Assembly (NCBI GenBank): GCA_008180335.1
Contig: VTEF01000003.1
Span: forward strand, 434,001 to 498,000
Length of the DNA stretch: 64,000 bases
Source of the DNA: Priestia megaterium
Lineage (GTDB): Bacteria; Bacillota; Bacilli; Bacillales; Bacillaceae_H
Reading direction: 5' to 3'
The notes under the pieces were generated by a model, which was not told the DNA's origin, ran no database searches, and was given only the letters and a program-made list of their open reading frames with translations. Shown here piece by piece: positions 53,275-61,658 of the stretch (position 1 is the first letter of the stretch; every line of letters starts with the position of its first letter). The translations under genes and the position numbers were made by a program.

Positions 53275-53323
53275 ATAATAACTATACGTACCATTGTCTT
53301 AAAAAGAGGTATATAGTAATTAT
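53275..53323. promoter_or_regulatory. inverted pair of Ter-like RTP sites upstream of rtp
   Basis: The plus strand reads ATAATAACTATACGTACC (53275-53292); the minus strand from 53323 to 53308 reads ATAATTACTATATACC. The second contains ACTATATACC, one mismatch from the ACTATGTACC core of B. subtilis Ter B sites; the first has a less exact core. Oppositely oriented sites beside rtp mirror the B. subtilis arrangement and would also serve autoregulation. Confidence 0.5.
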
Positions 53324-53470
53324 ACTTTCTTTTATAATTAGAATCCTGCTTTTCACTCAGAAAACAATCTTTTTCCTTTCTTTGTATCCTTAGTTCAAAA
53401 AAAGAAGATGGTTCATATAATTAAAATGAATGATCTCTTTTATTTATATTGATAATGAGGTGGGTGTAAC

Positions 53471-53908
53471 ATGACAAAGAAATATGAAGATATTGACTGG
53501 GGATCTCTTCATGACAAAGTAGAAGATATGCTTGGGAGTCATTTTTGGAATGACCTACACCATATGCTACCGAAACGATTTCCAAATATCGATTTGTACG
53601 AAACAGATACAGAAGGAATTATTATAGTAGAAATTGCAGGTTTACAATCAGCGAAAGATGTACAAATTAAACTTGAACTAAACAAGTTAACGATTCAAGG
53701 CCAAATCCCTTATCTATATGAAATTCCACAGCAACAATTAAAAATGAGTGAGCGGCATACCGGAATGTTCACACGAACTATTAAATTGCCATTTCAATAT
53801 GTAGAAAATGAAATAAAAGCAAAATACCGTAACGGTTTATTAGAAATAAAGCTGCTGAAACAAGAAAGTAATCAAGAAATCTCCATTGAGTTCGACGACA
53901 TTGATTAA
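53471..53908 (+). CDS. Hsp20/alpha-crystallin family protein
   Basis: 145-residue small heat-shock-like protein. The alpha-crystallin domain spans about residues 38-140 (PNIDLYETDTEGIIIVEIAG to GLLEIKLLKQ); the usual C-terminal IxI anchor is represented by ISIEFDD. It may hold unfolded proteins or, as with GerT/CotP relatives in bacilli, be a spore-associated protein. GAGGTGGG precedes ATG 53471. Single gene with its own terminator. Confidence 0.85.
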   Translation: MTKKYEDIDWGSLHDKVEDMLGSHFWNDLHHMLPKRFPNIDLYETDTEGIIIVEIAGLQSAKDVQIKLELNKLTIQGQIPYLYEIPQQQLKMSERHTGMFTRTIKLPFQYVENEIKAKYRNGLLEIKLLKQESNQEISIEFDDID

Positions 53909-53977
53909 AACAACCCTTAGGAGTCTTATTGTCTATGAAACCGGAATAAAGGTTTGTTTAGTTTAAAACTCTCTTCC

Positions 53978-54010
53978 AACTCGTCATGCAGATTGCATAA
54001 CGAGTTTTTT
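53978..54010 (+). terminator. terminator downstream of the Hsp20-family gene
   Basis: AACTCGT (53978-53984) with ACGAGTT (54000-54006), plus inner ATGCA/TGCAT pairs, followed by T residues. Confidence 0.75.
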
Positions 54011-54268
54011 ACGCGTTCTATTCACTGGTCACATATTTGTATACTAAAATACTTTTTAACTGTTTTTAAATTCTAAAAATTAAAACTAAATTAATAACTT
54101 TCACTCCACTCTAAAATATGTTATTTTTATAACGTTGCTGTTTTAAACATGCAATAAAATTATATTTTATACATTAGAAATACACAGAAATAACTTCCCA
54201 TTTTATTATATATCTAGATAACATTACTGAATAAATATGTAACATTCGTACTAATCTGAGGTGAAAAA
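54011..54268. other. AT-rich region upstream of the YjiH gene
   Basis: About 260 bp without a gene. It should carry the promoter of the YjiH gene; no distinct element is seen. Confidence 0.45.
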
Positions 54269-55633
54269 ATGAAACAACCACGTAAGATAGCGAATCTTTC
54301 GCTGTCAAATCTATTAACTTTTTTGATTCCTTCTTTATTAGGGATTTCCTTATTTATCGTGCCCTTTTCTTATAAGGGCGAATTAACAATTCCGATTGCA
54401 ATCTTAGCCAATGCGGTACAAGCATTATTAGAAGAACAACTTCCGCTTATTATGACCGTTATTGTTGTCATGACGGCTGTATTAACGTTAATGTTTAAGT
54501 TTTTTAAACCAGTATTTGTCCAAAATCATTCATTTTTAGCATCCCTTTTTCTTGTAAGCCCCGTTTGGACAATCGCTCGTGTGCTTGGAGCTATTTTTGT
54601 TATTATGGTTTATTTTAAGATTGGGCCTGAGGCTGTTTGGTCTAAAAATACTGGCGGAACTTTGCTTTATGATTTAATCCCAGTTTTATTTTCTGTATTT
54701 TTATTCGCTGGTTTACTTTTACCGCTTTTATTAAACTTTGGTTTATTAGAACTATGCGGTGCATTATTCACAAAATTTATGCGACCAATATTCACTCTTC
54801 CGGGCCGTTCCTCTATTGACTGCTTAGCATCCTGGCTAGGTGATGGGACAATCGGTGTATTGTTAACAAGTAAACAATATGAAGAAGGATATTATACAAA
54901 GCGTGAAGCGGCTGTAATTGGAACAACTTTCTCTGTTGTATCGATTACATTCACAATCGTCATTCTTTCATATTTAAAATTAGAAGCATATATCATTCCT
55001 TATTATTTGACAGTTTTATTAATAGGGTTTGTATCTGCCATTATTATGCCGCGTATTCCACCATTATCAAGAAAACCTGACACTTATTATGAAGGTTCTA
55101 AGGAAGAAGTAGCGGACGAAACAATCCCTGAAGACCATACGTCTTTTTCATGGGGGTTAAACAAAGCTCTTGATCGTGCTCAGAATAACACAGGTGTAAA
55201 AGCATTTTTTAAAGACGGTATTCAAAACATTTTAGATATGTGGATTGGTGTTGTTCCTGTTGTAATGGCAATCGGTACAATTGCATTAGTAATTGCTGAA
55301 TATACACCTGTATTTGAATGGATTGGTTTACCGTTTGTTCCACTATTGTCATTATTACAAGTTCCAGAAGCTGCAGAAGCTGCTCAAACAATGGTTGTGG
55401 GATTTGCTGATATGTTTTTGCCTGCTGTTATTGGCAGCAGCATTGAAAGTGAAATTACTCGCTTTATCATTGCTTGTATATCAGTGACTCAGTTGATTTA
55501 TATGTCTGAAGTCGGCGGCTTATTATTAGGCTCTAAAATTCCTGTTAAGTTTATAGATCTTGTTATTATTTTTATCTTGCGTACTCTCATCACACTTCCA
55601 ATTGCAGTTATTGTCGCTAATATTTTATTTTAA
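54269..55633 (+). CDS. YjiH-family nucleoside-transporter gate-domain protein
   Basis: 454-residue integral membrane protein with about eleven helices and two 'gate' domains (around residues 130-260 and 320-440; GRSSIDCLASWLGDGTIGVL and MVVGFADMFLPAVIGSS). The YjiH family is related to concentrative nucleoside transporters and to spore-maturation SpmA/SpmB proteins, but its substrate is unknown. GAGGTG precedes ATG 54269. It lies upstream of the bile-acid/sodium symporter family gene but a terminator separates them. Confidence 0.88.
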   Translation: MKQPRKIANLSLSNLLTFLIPSLLGISLFIVPFSYKGELTIPIAILANAVQALLEEQLPLIMTVIVVMTAVLTLMFKFFKPVFVQNHSFLASLFLVSPVWTIARVLGAIFVIMVYFKIGPEAVWSKNTGGTLLYDLIPVLFSVFLFAGLLLPLLLNFGLLELCGALFTKFMRPIFTLPGRSSIDCLASWLGDGTIGVLLTSKQYEEGYYTKREAAVIGTTFSVVSITFTIVILSYLKLEAYIIPYYLTVLLIGFVSAIIMPRIPPLSRKPDTYYEGSKEEVADETIPEDHTSFSWGLNKALDRAQNNTGVKAFFKDGIQNILDMWIGVVPVVMAIGTIALVIAEYTPVFEWIGLPFVPLLSLLQVPEAAEAAQTMVVGFADMFLPAVIGSSIESEITRFIIACISVTQLIYMSEVGGLLLGSKIPVKFIDLVIIFILRTLITLPIAVIVANILF

Positions 55634-55635
55634 CC

Positions 55636-55667
55636 AAAAGCCATCGAAATCTCGATGGCTTTTTTAT
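55636..55667 (+). terminator. terminator of the YjiH gene
   Basis: AAAAGCCATCGA (55636-55647) pairs with TCGATGGCTTTT (55652-55663) followed by further T. Confidence 0.85.
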
Positions 55668-55747
55668 TAGAGGGAGCATTTAATGTTGAATTTTTCAGAA
55701 ATTTCTATATAATGGTTTTTATATCTTTTTTAGGAGTGATCTACGAG

Positions 55748-56701
55748 ATGAAAACATTAGAGAGAATTAGTTCCTTCGCAGGAAACACCTTTGCTCTATG
55801 GGTCATTATATTCGGCACCATTAGTTTCTTTATTCCAAGCGGTTTCACATGGATTAGCCCTCATATTTCTTTACTGCTTGGTGTTATTATGTTTGGTATG
55901 GGATTGACATTATCCATGGACGACTTTAAATCAGTAGCCAGGATGCCTAAAAGTGTATTAATTGGTGTCTGTGCACAATTTACTATCATGCCTTTTATTG
56001 CGTTCTGTTTAGCTAAAACTTTTCAGCTCCCTCCAGAATTAGCTGTTGGCGTTATTTTAGTTGGATGTTGCCCAGGAGGCACTTCCTCTAATGTCATGAC
56101 CTTTTTAGCAAAAGGAAACACTGTACTATCTGTTGCTGTTACATCTATATCAACACTATTAGCTCCTTTTTTAACACCTGCACTTATTTTCTTATTCGCA
56201 AGCGAATGGTTGCCTATCTCAGCTGGTTCACTCGTTTTATCAATTTTAAAAATTATTTTGCTGCCAATTATACTTGGACTTATTGTTCAGACTTTTTTCC
56301 GTAAACAAGTAGAAAAAAGTGTTAAAGTTCTTCCGCTCATTTCGGTTATAGGAATTGTTGCTGTCGTAACTGCAGTGGTAGCATTAAACGCTGAAGCATT
56401 AGCTGTGACAGGGCCGCTCATTTTTTTAATTGTCTTTTTACATAATAGTTTTGGCTTTTTTCTCGGCTATTTATTTGCCAAATGGCTAAATTTAAGTAAA
56501 GCTGATCAAAAAGCAATTTCAATTGAAGTCGGCATGCAAAATTCAGGACTGGGTGCTGCATTAGCATTGGCCCATTTTTCTCCTCTTGCAGCTGTGCCAA
56601 GTGCGATGTTTAGTGTATGGCATAATATTTCAGGTTCTTTGCTTGCTACATGGTGGGGCAAAGAAAAAAAACAACCTCACCATTCAACAGCAGAAAAATA
56701 A
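55748..56701 (+). CDS. bile acid:sodium symporter family protein (YocS-like)
   Basis: 317-residue transporter of the SBF/BASS family with nine to ten membrane helices. Signatures: MFGMGLTLSMDDFK (residues about 56-69), GCCPGGTSSNVMTFLAKGN (sodium-site loop, about 116-134) and IEVGMQNSGLGAALA. The substrate is unknown; relatives carry organic acids with sodium. The N-terminus KTLERISSFAGNTFALW resembles B. subtilis YocS. AGGAG lies before ATG 55748; the longer upstream frame reads through the previous terminator and is rejected. Confidence 0.9.
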   Translation: MKTLERISSFAGNTFALWVIIFGTISFFIPSGFTWISPHISLLLGVIMFGMGLTLSMDDFKSVARMPKSVLIGVCAQFTIMPFIAFCLAKTFQLPPELAVGVILVGCCPGGTSSNVMTFLAKGNTVLSVAVTSISTLLAPFLTPALIFLFASEWLPISAGSLVLSILKIILLPIILGLIVQTFFRKQVEKSVKVLPLISVIGIVAVVTAVVALNAEALAVTGPLIFLIVFLHNSFGFFLGYLFAKWLNLSKADQKAISIEVGMQNSGLGAALALAHFSPLAAVPSAMFSVWHNISGSLLATWWGKEKKQPHHSTAEK

Positions 56702-56954
56702 AGGTAACCTTTAACTAACGGGAAGTTTTCTCCTTTGATTAAAGCGAGAGCCTTATTATCCCTAAAAGTTTGCTCAATTATGACGAAATCAGCCTCTCTA
56801 ATCTCCATCGAGAATCATATTGCCTTGGATCTGAACGAGCTCATTTTTTCCTTTAACTCAGACAAGATCTTATTATATAATCGTATTATTCGAAATCACT
56901 TAGTTTATATTGCTTAAGCATGTCTGTATTTTTTAACCTAAAGGAGGTAAATGT

Positions 56955-57362
56955 ATGACACAGCACCTCATTTTATTTGATGGCGTTTGCAATTTATGTA
57001 ATAGTAGCGTTCAATTCATTATTAAGCATGACTCAAAAGCTCTATTTTCATTTGCATCCCTTCAATCAAAAGTTAGTGAAGAGAAATTGGCCCCCTTTGG
57101 TGTAAGACCTAACGATATCAATAGTGTGGTCTATATTCACGGCAAGAAAATTTATGTAAAATCAACCGCTGCCCTTAAAATTGCCAAGAATTTAGATGGA
57201 CCTTGGAAGCTGTTATATTTTCTCATCATTCTTCCCAGACCCTTTCGTGACCTCGTATATGACTATATTGCTAAAAATCGCTATAAATGGTTTGGAAAAC
57301 ATGACGAATGTATGCTGCTAACACCTCAGTTGAAAAAAAGGTTTATCAGTGATGATGAATAA
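56955..57362 (+). CDS. DCC-family thiol-disulfide oxidoreductase (DUF393, YuxK-like)
   Basis: 135-residue soluble protein with the diagnostic DGVCNLC motif (residues about 9-15), a CxxC thioredoxin-like redox site, then RFSFASLQS-like and YVKSTAAL segments of the family. It probably reduces or exchanges disulfides; its partners are unknown. AAAGGAGG precedes ATG 56955. Single gene between the symporter and the convergent proC group. Confidence 0.88.
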   Translation: MTQHLILFDGVCNLCNSSVQFIIKHDSKALFSFASLQSKVSEEKLAPFGVRPNDINSVVYIHGKKIYVKSTAALKIAKNLDGPWKLLYFLIILPRPFRDLVYDYIAKNRYKWFGKHDECMLLTPQLKKRFISDDE

Positions 57363-57375
57363 TTTCTATATAAAA

Positions 57376-57400
57376 AAGAACGTCATATCCTGACGTTCTT
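57376..57400. terminator. terminator of the proC group
   Basis: AAGAACGTCA (57376-57385) pairs with TGACGTTCTT (57391-57400). The minus strand has the T run after the stem. Confidence 0.8.
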
Positions 57401-57423
57401 CTCCAGATAAATGGTTCAATTAC

Positions 57424-58233
57424 TTACTTTACTCCCATTGCCTTAGCATTTGTAGCTTCTACAGCTTTTTTCATCATGTCTACAAAGTTGTGTTCCGCCA
57501 TAACTTTCAAACCTTCCGCAGTAGCTCCCCCAGGCGTTGTAACTTGCTCTCTTAATTCGCCAGGATTTTGCTTATCATTTAACATTTGAACCGAGCCGTA
57601 CATCATTTGAATAACTAATTGCTTAGCTGTTTGTTCATCAATTCCATAAGCAGTCGTCGCTTCAATTAAAGCTTCAGCAAAATGGTACAAAAAAGCAGGA
57701 GCACTGCCTGTAATAGCCGTTAATTGGTGAACTTCTCTCTCTGTACATTCTTGAGATTTACCAATACCTTTTAAGATCATCTCTAGTACTTTTCTATGTT
57801 CTTCTGTTGTAGCTTTTCCTAGTGTAAACAATGACATAGATTCACCAATTGTCGCTGCAGTATTAGGCATAATCCAAGCTACAGGTGTATTATCAGGTAA
57901 ACGCTGCTCTAAATAAGCAGGTCCAATACCAGCGGCAATTGTAACGATAAATTGGTCTGTTAAATAACTAGACAACTCGCTTAAAATTTCCTCATGCGCT
58001 TCCGGCGGCATAGCTAGTACTACGACATCAGAATTCGTTACTTCATCACGCCAATTATGTGTAGTGCGGACCTCATATTGATTCACAAGGTATTCTAACC
58101 GCTGTTTATTGCCATTGTTCGACATAATGACCTCATCAATTTTTGAACGACTTGTATGCAATAACCCGGCAGCCACAGCTTCAGCCATACGGCCAGCACC
58201 AATAAATAATATTCTTTGTTTCTTCATAATCAT
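57424..58233 (-). CDS. proC: pyrroline-5-carboxylate reductase
   Basis: 269-residue enzyme for the last step of proline synthesis (pyrroline-5-carboxylate to L-proline with NAD(P)H). N-terminal Rossmann motif FIGAGRMAEAVAAGLL (residues about 8-23); the C-terminal signature appears in GGATAEGLKVM, and LTAITGSAPAFLYHFAEALI is the dimer domain. It begins 8 bp after the bshB2 stop on the same strand. Bacilli have several P5C reductases (ProG, ProH, ProI), and which one this is cannot be told. ATG 58233 has GGGAGT upstream. Confidence 0.92.
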   Translation of the reverse strand: MIMKKQRILFIGAGRMAEAVAAGLLHTSRSKIDEVIMSNNGNKQRLEYLVNQYEVRTTHNWRDEVTNSDVVVLAMPPEAHEEILSELSSYLTDQFIVTIAAGIGPAYLEQRLPDNTPVAWIMPNTAATIGESMSLFTLGKATTEEHRKVLEMILKGIGKSQECTEREVHQLTAITGSAPAFLYHFAEALIEATTAYGIDEQTAKQLVIQMMYGSVQMLNDKQNPGELREQVTTPGGATAEGLKVMAEHNFVDMMKKAVEATNAKAMGVK

Positions 58234-58241
58234 CTATCTAT

Positions 58242-58901
58242 TTACTCCCACTTATATGTCCAAAATTCTTCTTGCATTAATAACTTCTCTAATAGAGGGT
58301 TAGTTGGTAGCTGATTTAAATCAAATCCCGCCATCATTCCTTCCGTTTGAGAACGATGAACTTTTAAGGCCTCAATTTTCTTTTCTTTTACAGCTGCTAC
58401 ATCAATGATAATATCTGGCTCTCCAATATTTTCAATCCGATTTTTCGAAAATGCGTGACACCAAACGACAGGACGTTCTTCTTTCGGCATTCTCTTAACA
58501 GCATGAATAGTAGCTGCACCTGTTGCATTATGATCTGGATGGACTGCATACCCTGGATAATGCGTTATGATGTGCGTAGGTTTTACCTCGTCAACAATCG
58601 ATTGAATTTGATCAGCAAATTCGTCAATATCCAAAAATTCTAATGTCTTATCACGAAGACCTAACATTCTTAAATCTTGAATATCAAGTACTTTTGCTAG
58701 ATCTTGTAGTTCTTCTTTACGAATAAGAGGTAACGTTTCGCGATTTGCAAAAAGAGGGCGTCCCATATTACGGCCCATCTCACCTAACGTAATACAAGCA
58801 TATGTAACCGGTATTCCTTTTTGTCTTGCTAAGGTAATTATTCCAGCAGCCCCAAATGCTTCATCATCCGGATGAGGAAATACAATTAATAAACGTTCCA
58901 A
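58242..58901 (-). CDS. bshB2: bacillithiol biosynthesis deacetylase BshB2
   Basis: 219-residue PIG-L/LmbE-family zinc deacetylase that hydrolyses GlcNAc-malate to GlcN-malate in bacillithiol synthesis, or the related S-conjugate amide. The zinc motif PHPDDEAFG is at residues 10-18, HPDHNATG follows near residue 121. It corresponds to YojG of B. subtilis, and the preceding gene yojF is the same neighbour. It starts at TTG 58901 with AAAGGAG. Part of a ypcP-yojF-bshB2-proC group. Confidence 0.92.
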   Translation of the reverse strand: MERLLIVFPHPDDEAFGAAGIITLARQKGIPVTYACITLGEMGRNMGRPLFANRETLPLIRKEELQDLAKVLDIQDLRMLGLRDKTLEFLDIDEFADQIQSIVDEVKPTHIITHYPGYAVHPDHNATGAATIHAVKRMPKEERPVVWCHAFSKNRIENIGEPDIIIDVAAVKEKKIEALKVHRSQTEGMMAGFDLNQLPTNPLLEKLLMQEEFWTYKWE

Positions 58902-58927
58902 GAAAAGCTCTCCTTTCTACTGTTTGA

Positions 58928-59275
58928 TTAAGAAAACGGGTGATCACTTAACTGTAAAGCAACCGCAAGACGGCCATCAAAATCATGCCCCGCTAATAAT
59001 AGCTTGTTTTTTTCATCCACTTCCCAATCCGTTAAACCTTCTGCATAAATCCAGCCTAAGTCAATTTGAAGCCCTACTCTATATGGGCCTTCTCCCGTAA
59101 TTTTACCGTTGGTGATTTTGACTTTTCCATTTCGAATAAATGCCCCTACGGTCATCACTTTTTCATTTACGTGTGAAGCATATGCACCATTAGTAGTTTC
59201 GAGGTGAACATACACTTCTTTATTTAAGAATGCTTCTAATTTTTTTTGTACACTCTCTTTATGAATTGGTTGCAA
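58928..59275 (-). CDS. yojF: YojF-like DUF1806 protein
   Basis: 115-residue soluble protein of the DUF1806 family, of unknown function, conserved next to bshB2. It contains VHLETTNGAYASH (residues about 22-34) and GPYRVGLQIDLGWIYAEGLT (63-82). The conserved linkage suggests a role in bacillithiol metabolism. It starts at TTG 59275 with AAAGGAG upstream; the gap to bshB2 is 26 bp and to ypcP 41 bp. Confidence 0.88.
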   Translation of the reverse strand: MQPIHKESVQKKLEAFLNKEVYVHLETTNGAYASHVNEKVMTVGAFIRNGKVKITNGKITGEGPYRVGLQIDLGWIYAEGLTDWEVDEKNKLLLAGHDFDGRLAVALQLSDHPFS

Positions 59276-59316
59276 AGTGTTTACTCCTTTCGCTCTTTCC
59301 TACAGTTTACTAAAAA

Positions 59317-60204
59317 TCACGAACGAATCATAATATTTAGTTCCAGGTCTGCAATTCCTTCGCTCCATTTTTGAAAATCATATAAAAATCGAACGTCATC
59401 CCATCGCGTTTGATTAATTGCTTCAATATCCTTATCAATTACTACAAGCTCACGACTTAACATTCCAAGCTCTTGGCCATCGATCAGCTTTTTCTTATAT
59501 CGCTTAAAAGTTGAATCTAACTGCTCAATTTGGGCATAAATTTCTTCAATTGAACCATATTGTTGTATAAGAGGAAGTGCGGCTTTCTCTCCTACCCCGG
59601 GTACACCAGGAATATTGTCTGATTTATCGCCAAGCAACGCTTTTACATCAATCCATTGTGATGGATCGATTCGATATTCTTTTTCAAAATCAGCTGCTGT
59701 ATATACAATGTCTCCAATTTGTTTTTTAGCAATAATTTGAGATACATGCTCATTTAATAACTGGAGCAAATCACGATCATTACTATAAATATAAGCAGGT
59801 GATTTTTTTTCCATGCTCCACCTTGAAGAGAAAGCGCCAATGAGGTCATCTGCTTCATAAGAAGAAAGAGATAACTGAGCGACTCCGACTTGTTCAAAGA
59901 AAACCTTTAACGTTTCATACTGCTCGATTAGAGGCATTGGCAAATCAGCTCTTGTATCTTTGTAAAGAGCGTATGTATTTTTACGTTTAGTCTCATCACG
60001 CTTAACATCCCAAGCAACAACAATATGCGTTGGTTCATATTGTTGAATTAACGTGTACATCTTTTGAATCGTAACCCGAAGAGCGTTTGTAAATAACCCT
60101 TTGCTGTTGCGGCTAAGAGTAGCCTCGTCTCGGCCATATGACGTGGCAAAATAGCAGCGGCTTAATAAATTAAACCCATCAATTAATAACAGTGTATCAT
60201 TCAT
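59317..60204 (-). CDS. ypcP: 5'-3' exonuclease / flap endonuclease YpcP
   Basis: 295-residue FEN-family nuclease like the N-terminal domain of DNA polymerase I. Metal-binding motifs: LLIDGFNLLSR, SSYEADDLIGA, SNDRDLLQLL and GDKSDNIPGVPGVGEKAA (the last forms the helix-hairpin-helix DNA-binding element). It removes RNA primers and 5' flaps during replication and repair. First gene of the group with yojF, bshB2 and proC. Length is normal. Confidence 0.92.
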   Translation of the reverse strand: MNDTLLLIDGFNLLSRCYFATSYGRDEATLSRNSKGLFTNALRVTIQKMYTLIQQYEPTHIVVAWDVKRDETKRKNTYALYKDTRADLPMPLIEQYETLKVFFEQVGVAQLSLSSYEADDLIGAFSSRWSMEKKSPAYIYSNDRDLLQLLNEHVSQIIAKKQIGDIVYTAADFEKEYRIDPSQWIDVKALLGDKSDNIPGVPGVGEKAALPLIQQYGSIEEIYAQIEQLDSTFKRYKKKLIDGQELGMLSRELVVIDKDIEAINQTRWDDVRFLYDFQKWSEGIADLELNIMIRS

Positions 60205-60498
60205 CCGTTCACGTCCCTTTACTACTAATTATGTAATATGATGTATACTTATTTTTAGCAAACATACTATAGCACTGTATATGAAAACAGTCAATTCGAT
60301 GCTTTTTTTCTAAATAAGTTATCCACTATAAAGAACGCCGCTTTCACTGATGATTCACTTCTTTAATGAGTTGCTTATTAATTTTGTAAATGAATTATAA
60401 AGATGTTAATTTGTTGTTATACTTCGCTTATTCCACTTTTCGACTTTTCGACAATGCTATACAATAAATACAAAGATCACTTACAATGAAGGTGAAAA
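60205..60498. other. intergenic region between divergent genes
   Basis: 294 bp without a gene, holding promoters for ypcP and the small membrane protein. No further structure is seen. Confidence 0.45.
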
Positions 60499-60798
60499 AT
60501 GATGATTAAAACGTTAAAAGCAACTGCTATTTTATTACTCACTACTTTACTATTCATTAGCGCCTACAATCAAACGATGTCTAGTACACTCGTTATTGTA
60601 TGTAGCTCTCTCATTTTCTTTTTATTTGTACTAAGTGACTTCTTTCTCGAACAAAAATCTTGGAAATTAAAAGGTCTTCAGCTATACATGTCCCTTATGT
60701 TTTTTATTATTGCGATTTTTGAAATGCACCACGTGGTAAGTTCACTCTGTGTATTGTCAATTATTGCATTGCCAAGGGTCATTGATGAAATTGCTTAA
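60499..60798 (+). CDS. small hypothetical membrane protein
   Basis: 99-residue protein that is almost entirely membrane-embedded: hydrophobic segments at about residues 8-25, 31-48, 57-73 and 78-92. GGTG lies upstream of ATG 60499; the next codon is also ATG. No motif or family recognised. It ends at a 40-bp palindromic terminator. Confidence 0.7.
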   Translation: MMIKTLKATAILLLTTLLFISAYNQTMSSTLVIVCSSLIFFLFVLSDFFLEQKSWKLKGLQLYMSLMFFIIAIFEMHHVVSSLCVLSIIALPRVIDEIA

Positions 60799-60807
60799 TT
60801 CTTTCTT

Positions 60808-60847
60808 AAAACAGGCTGAGACTGTATATACAGTCTCAGCCTGTTTT
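60808..60847. terminator. 40-bp perfect palindrome, bidirectional terminator
   Basis: Bases 60808-60827 are the exact reverse complement of 60828-60847; the centre is ACTGTATATACAGT, and the ends are AAAACAGG/CCTGTTTT. Lies between convergent genes. Confidence 0.85.
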
Positions 60848-60866
60848 GCCATGATGATGAACAATC

Positions 60867-61658
60867 TTAAGATTTGCTAAGCCTTTCAGATAACCGCAAC
60901 GCTTCTTTTACACCAAACTTCTGAACTAAACTAATTGCTTCTTTAATCTCTCTCTTTTTAATCATTTGGTGATTATTCATGTTTAATAAAATTTGAATGA
61001 GGACCAAGTCTTTAATCGTAAACACAATATTTTTTTTCATATCTCTTTGAAAAAAATATTGTTCACTTAACAATTTTTCACTTATCGCTATTATTTTATT
61101 TTCTGCTAACTGTAATTGTGTTGCTGCTTCCCGGCAAGACCAAAGTTTTTTCATTGTTTCACTTATATTTAAATTGTTTATTTTCGCATATGTAATGTTA
61201 CTTCCAGCTGGTTTTTGCTTTACTTTTAGCTTTTTTTCGTTTACATGAGTGGCTGTAGCACCTGTTTTGCTTTTAGAAGCTGATTTCCCACATCCGCTGT
61301 GGATGGTCTGAACAGCGGTTTGGTTTTCCTGTTTAACGTCTTGTCTATTATATTTAGGAAAATACCCATTGACTAATAAGGTTTTTATGGTATCCAATGC
61401 TGCTTTTTGAGCATTTATTTCAATCCAACTCACAAATTCGAATTCATGATAAAACCTTTTTGTATTGGTTGTCCCTTTTCCTGTTACATGAGTTCGAATA
61501 CGTTCTTGGAGAGATTTTGTTGTACTCCCGATATACAATAATTCATATTGCTTATTAAAAAAGAAGTATAATCCAGATTTAGCAGGTATTGCATCAAGAT
61601 TTGATATTTCAGCGATCTGTTTAAGGACTTGCATTTGTTCAAAATCAACTTTTGTCAT
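60867..61658 (-). CDS. GIY-YIG domain protein with C-terminal helix-turn-helix-like region
   Basis: 263-residue protein. The GIY-YIG nuclease core is at about residues 25-105: GLYFFF (29-34), LLYIG (40-44), ERIRTH with the conserved Arg, and a later Asn in KYNRQD. A Lys/Thr-rich linker (about 105-165) leads to LWSCREAATQLQLAENKI and FFQRDMKKNIVFTIKDLVLI, which looks like the winged helix of MerR-type proteins, then two helices. The ATG overlaps the panE stop (ATGA). No mobile-element context is seen. It could be a host DNA-processing protein; the function is unknown. Confidence 0.78.
   Translation of the reverse strand: MTKVDFEQMQVLKQIAEISNLDAIPAKSGLYFFFNKQYELLYIGSTTKSLQERIRTHVTGKGTTNTKRFYHEFEFVSWIEINAQKAALDTIKTLLVNGYFPKYNRQDVKQENQTAVQTIHSGCGKSASKSKTGATATHVNEKKLKVKQKPAGSNITYAKINNLNISETMKKLWSCREAATQLQLAENKIIAISEKLLSEQYFFQRDMKKNIVFTIKDLVLIQILLNMNNHQMIKKREIKEAISLVQKFGVKEALRLSERLSKS

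Noticed and set aside
56735-56917. 60-codon frame between the symporter and DCC genes
   Set aside because: No ribosome site and no family features; the gap is short and the frame is probably accidental.
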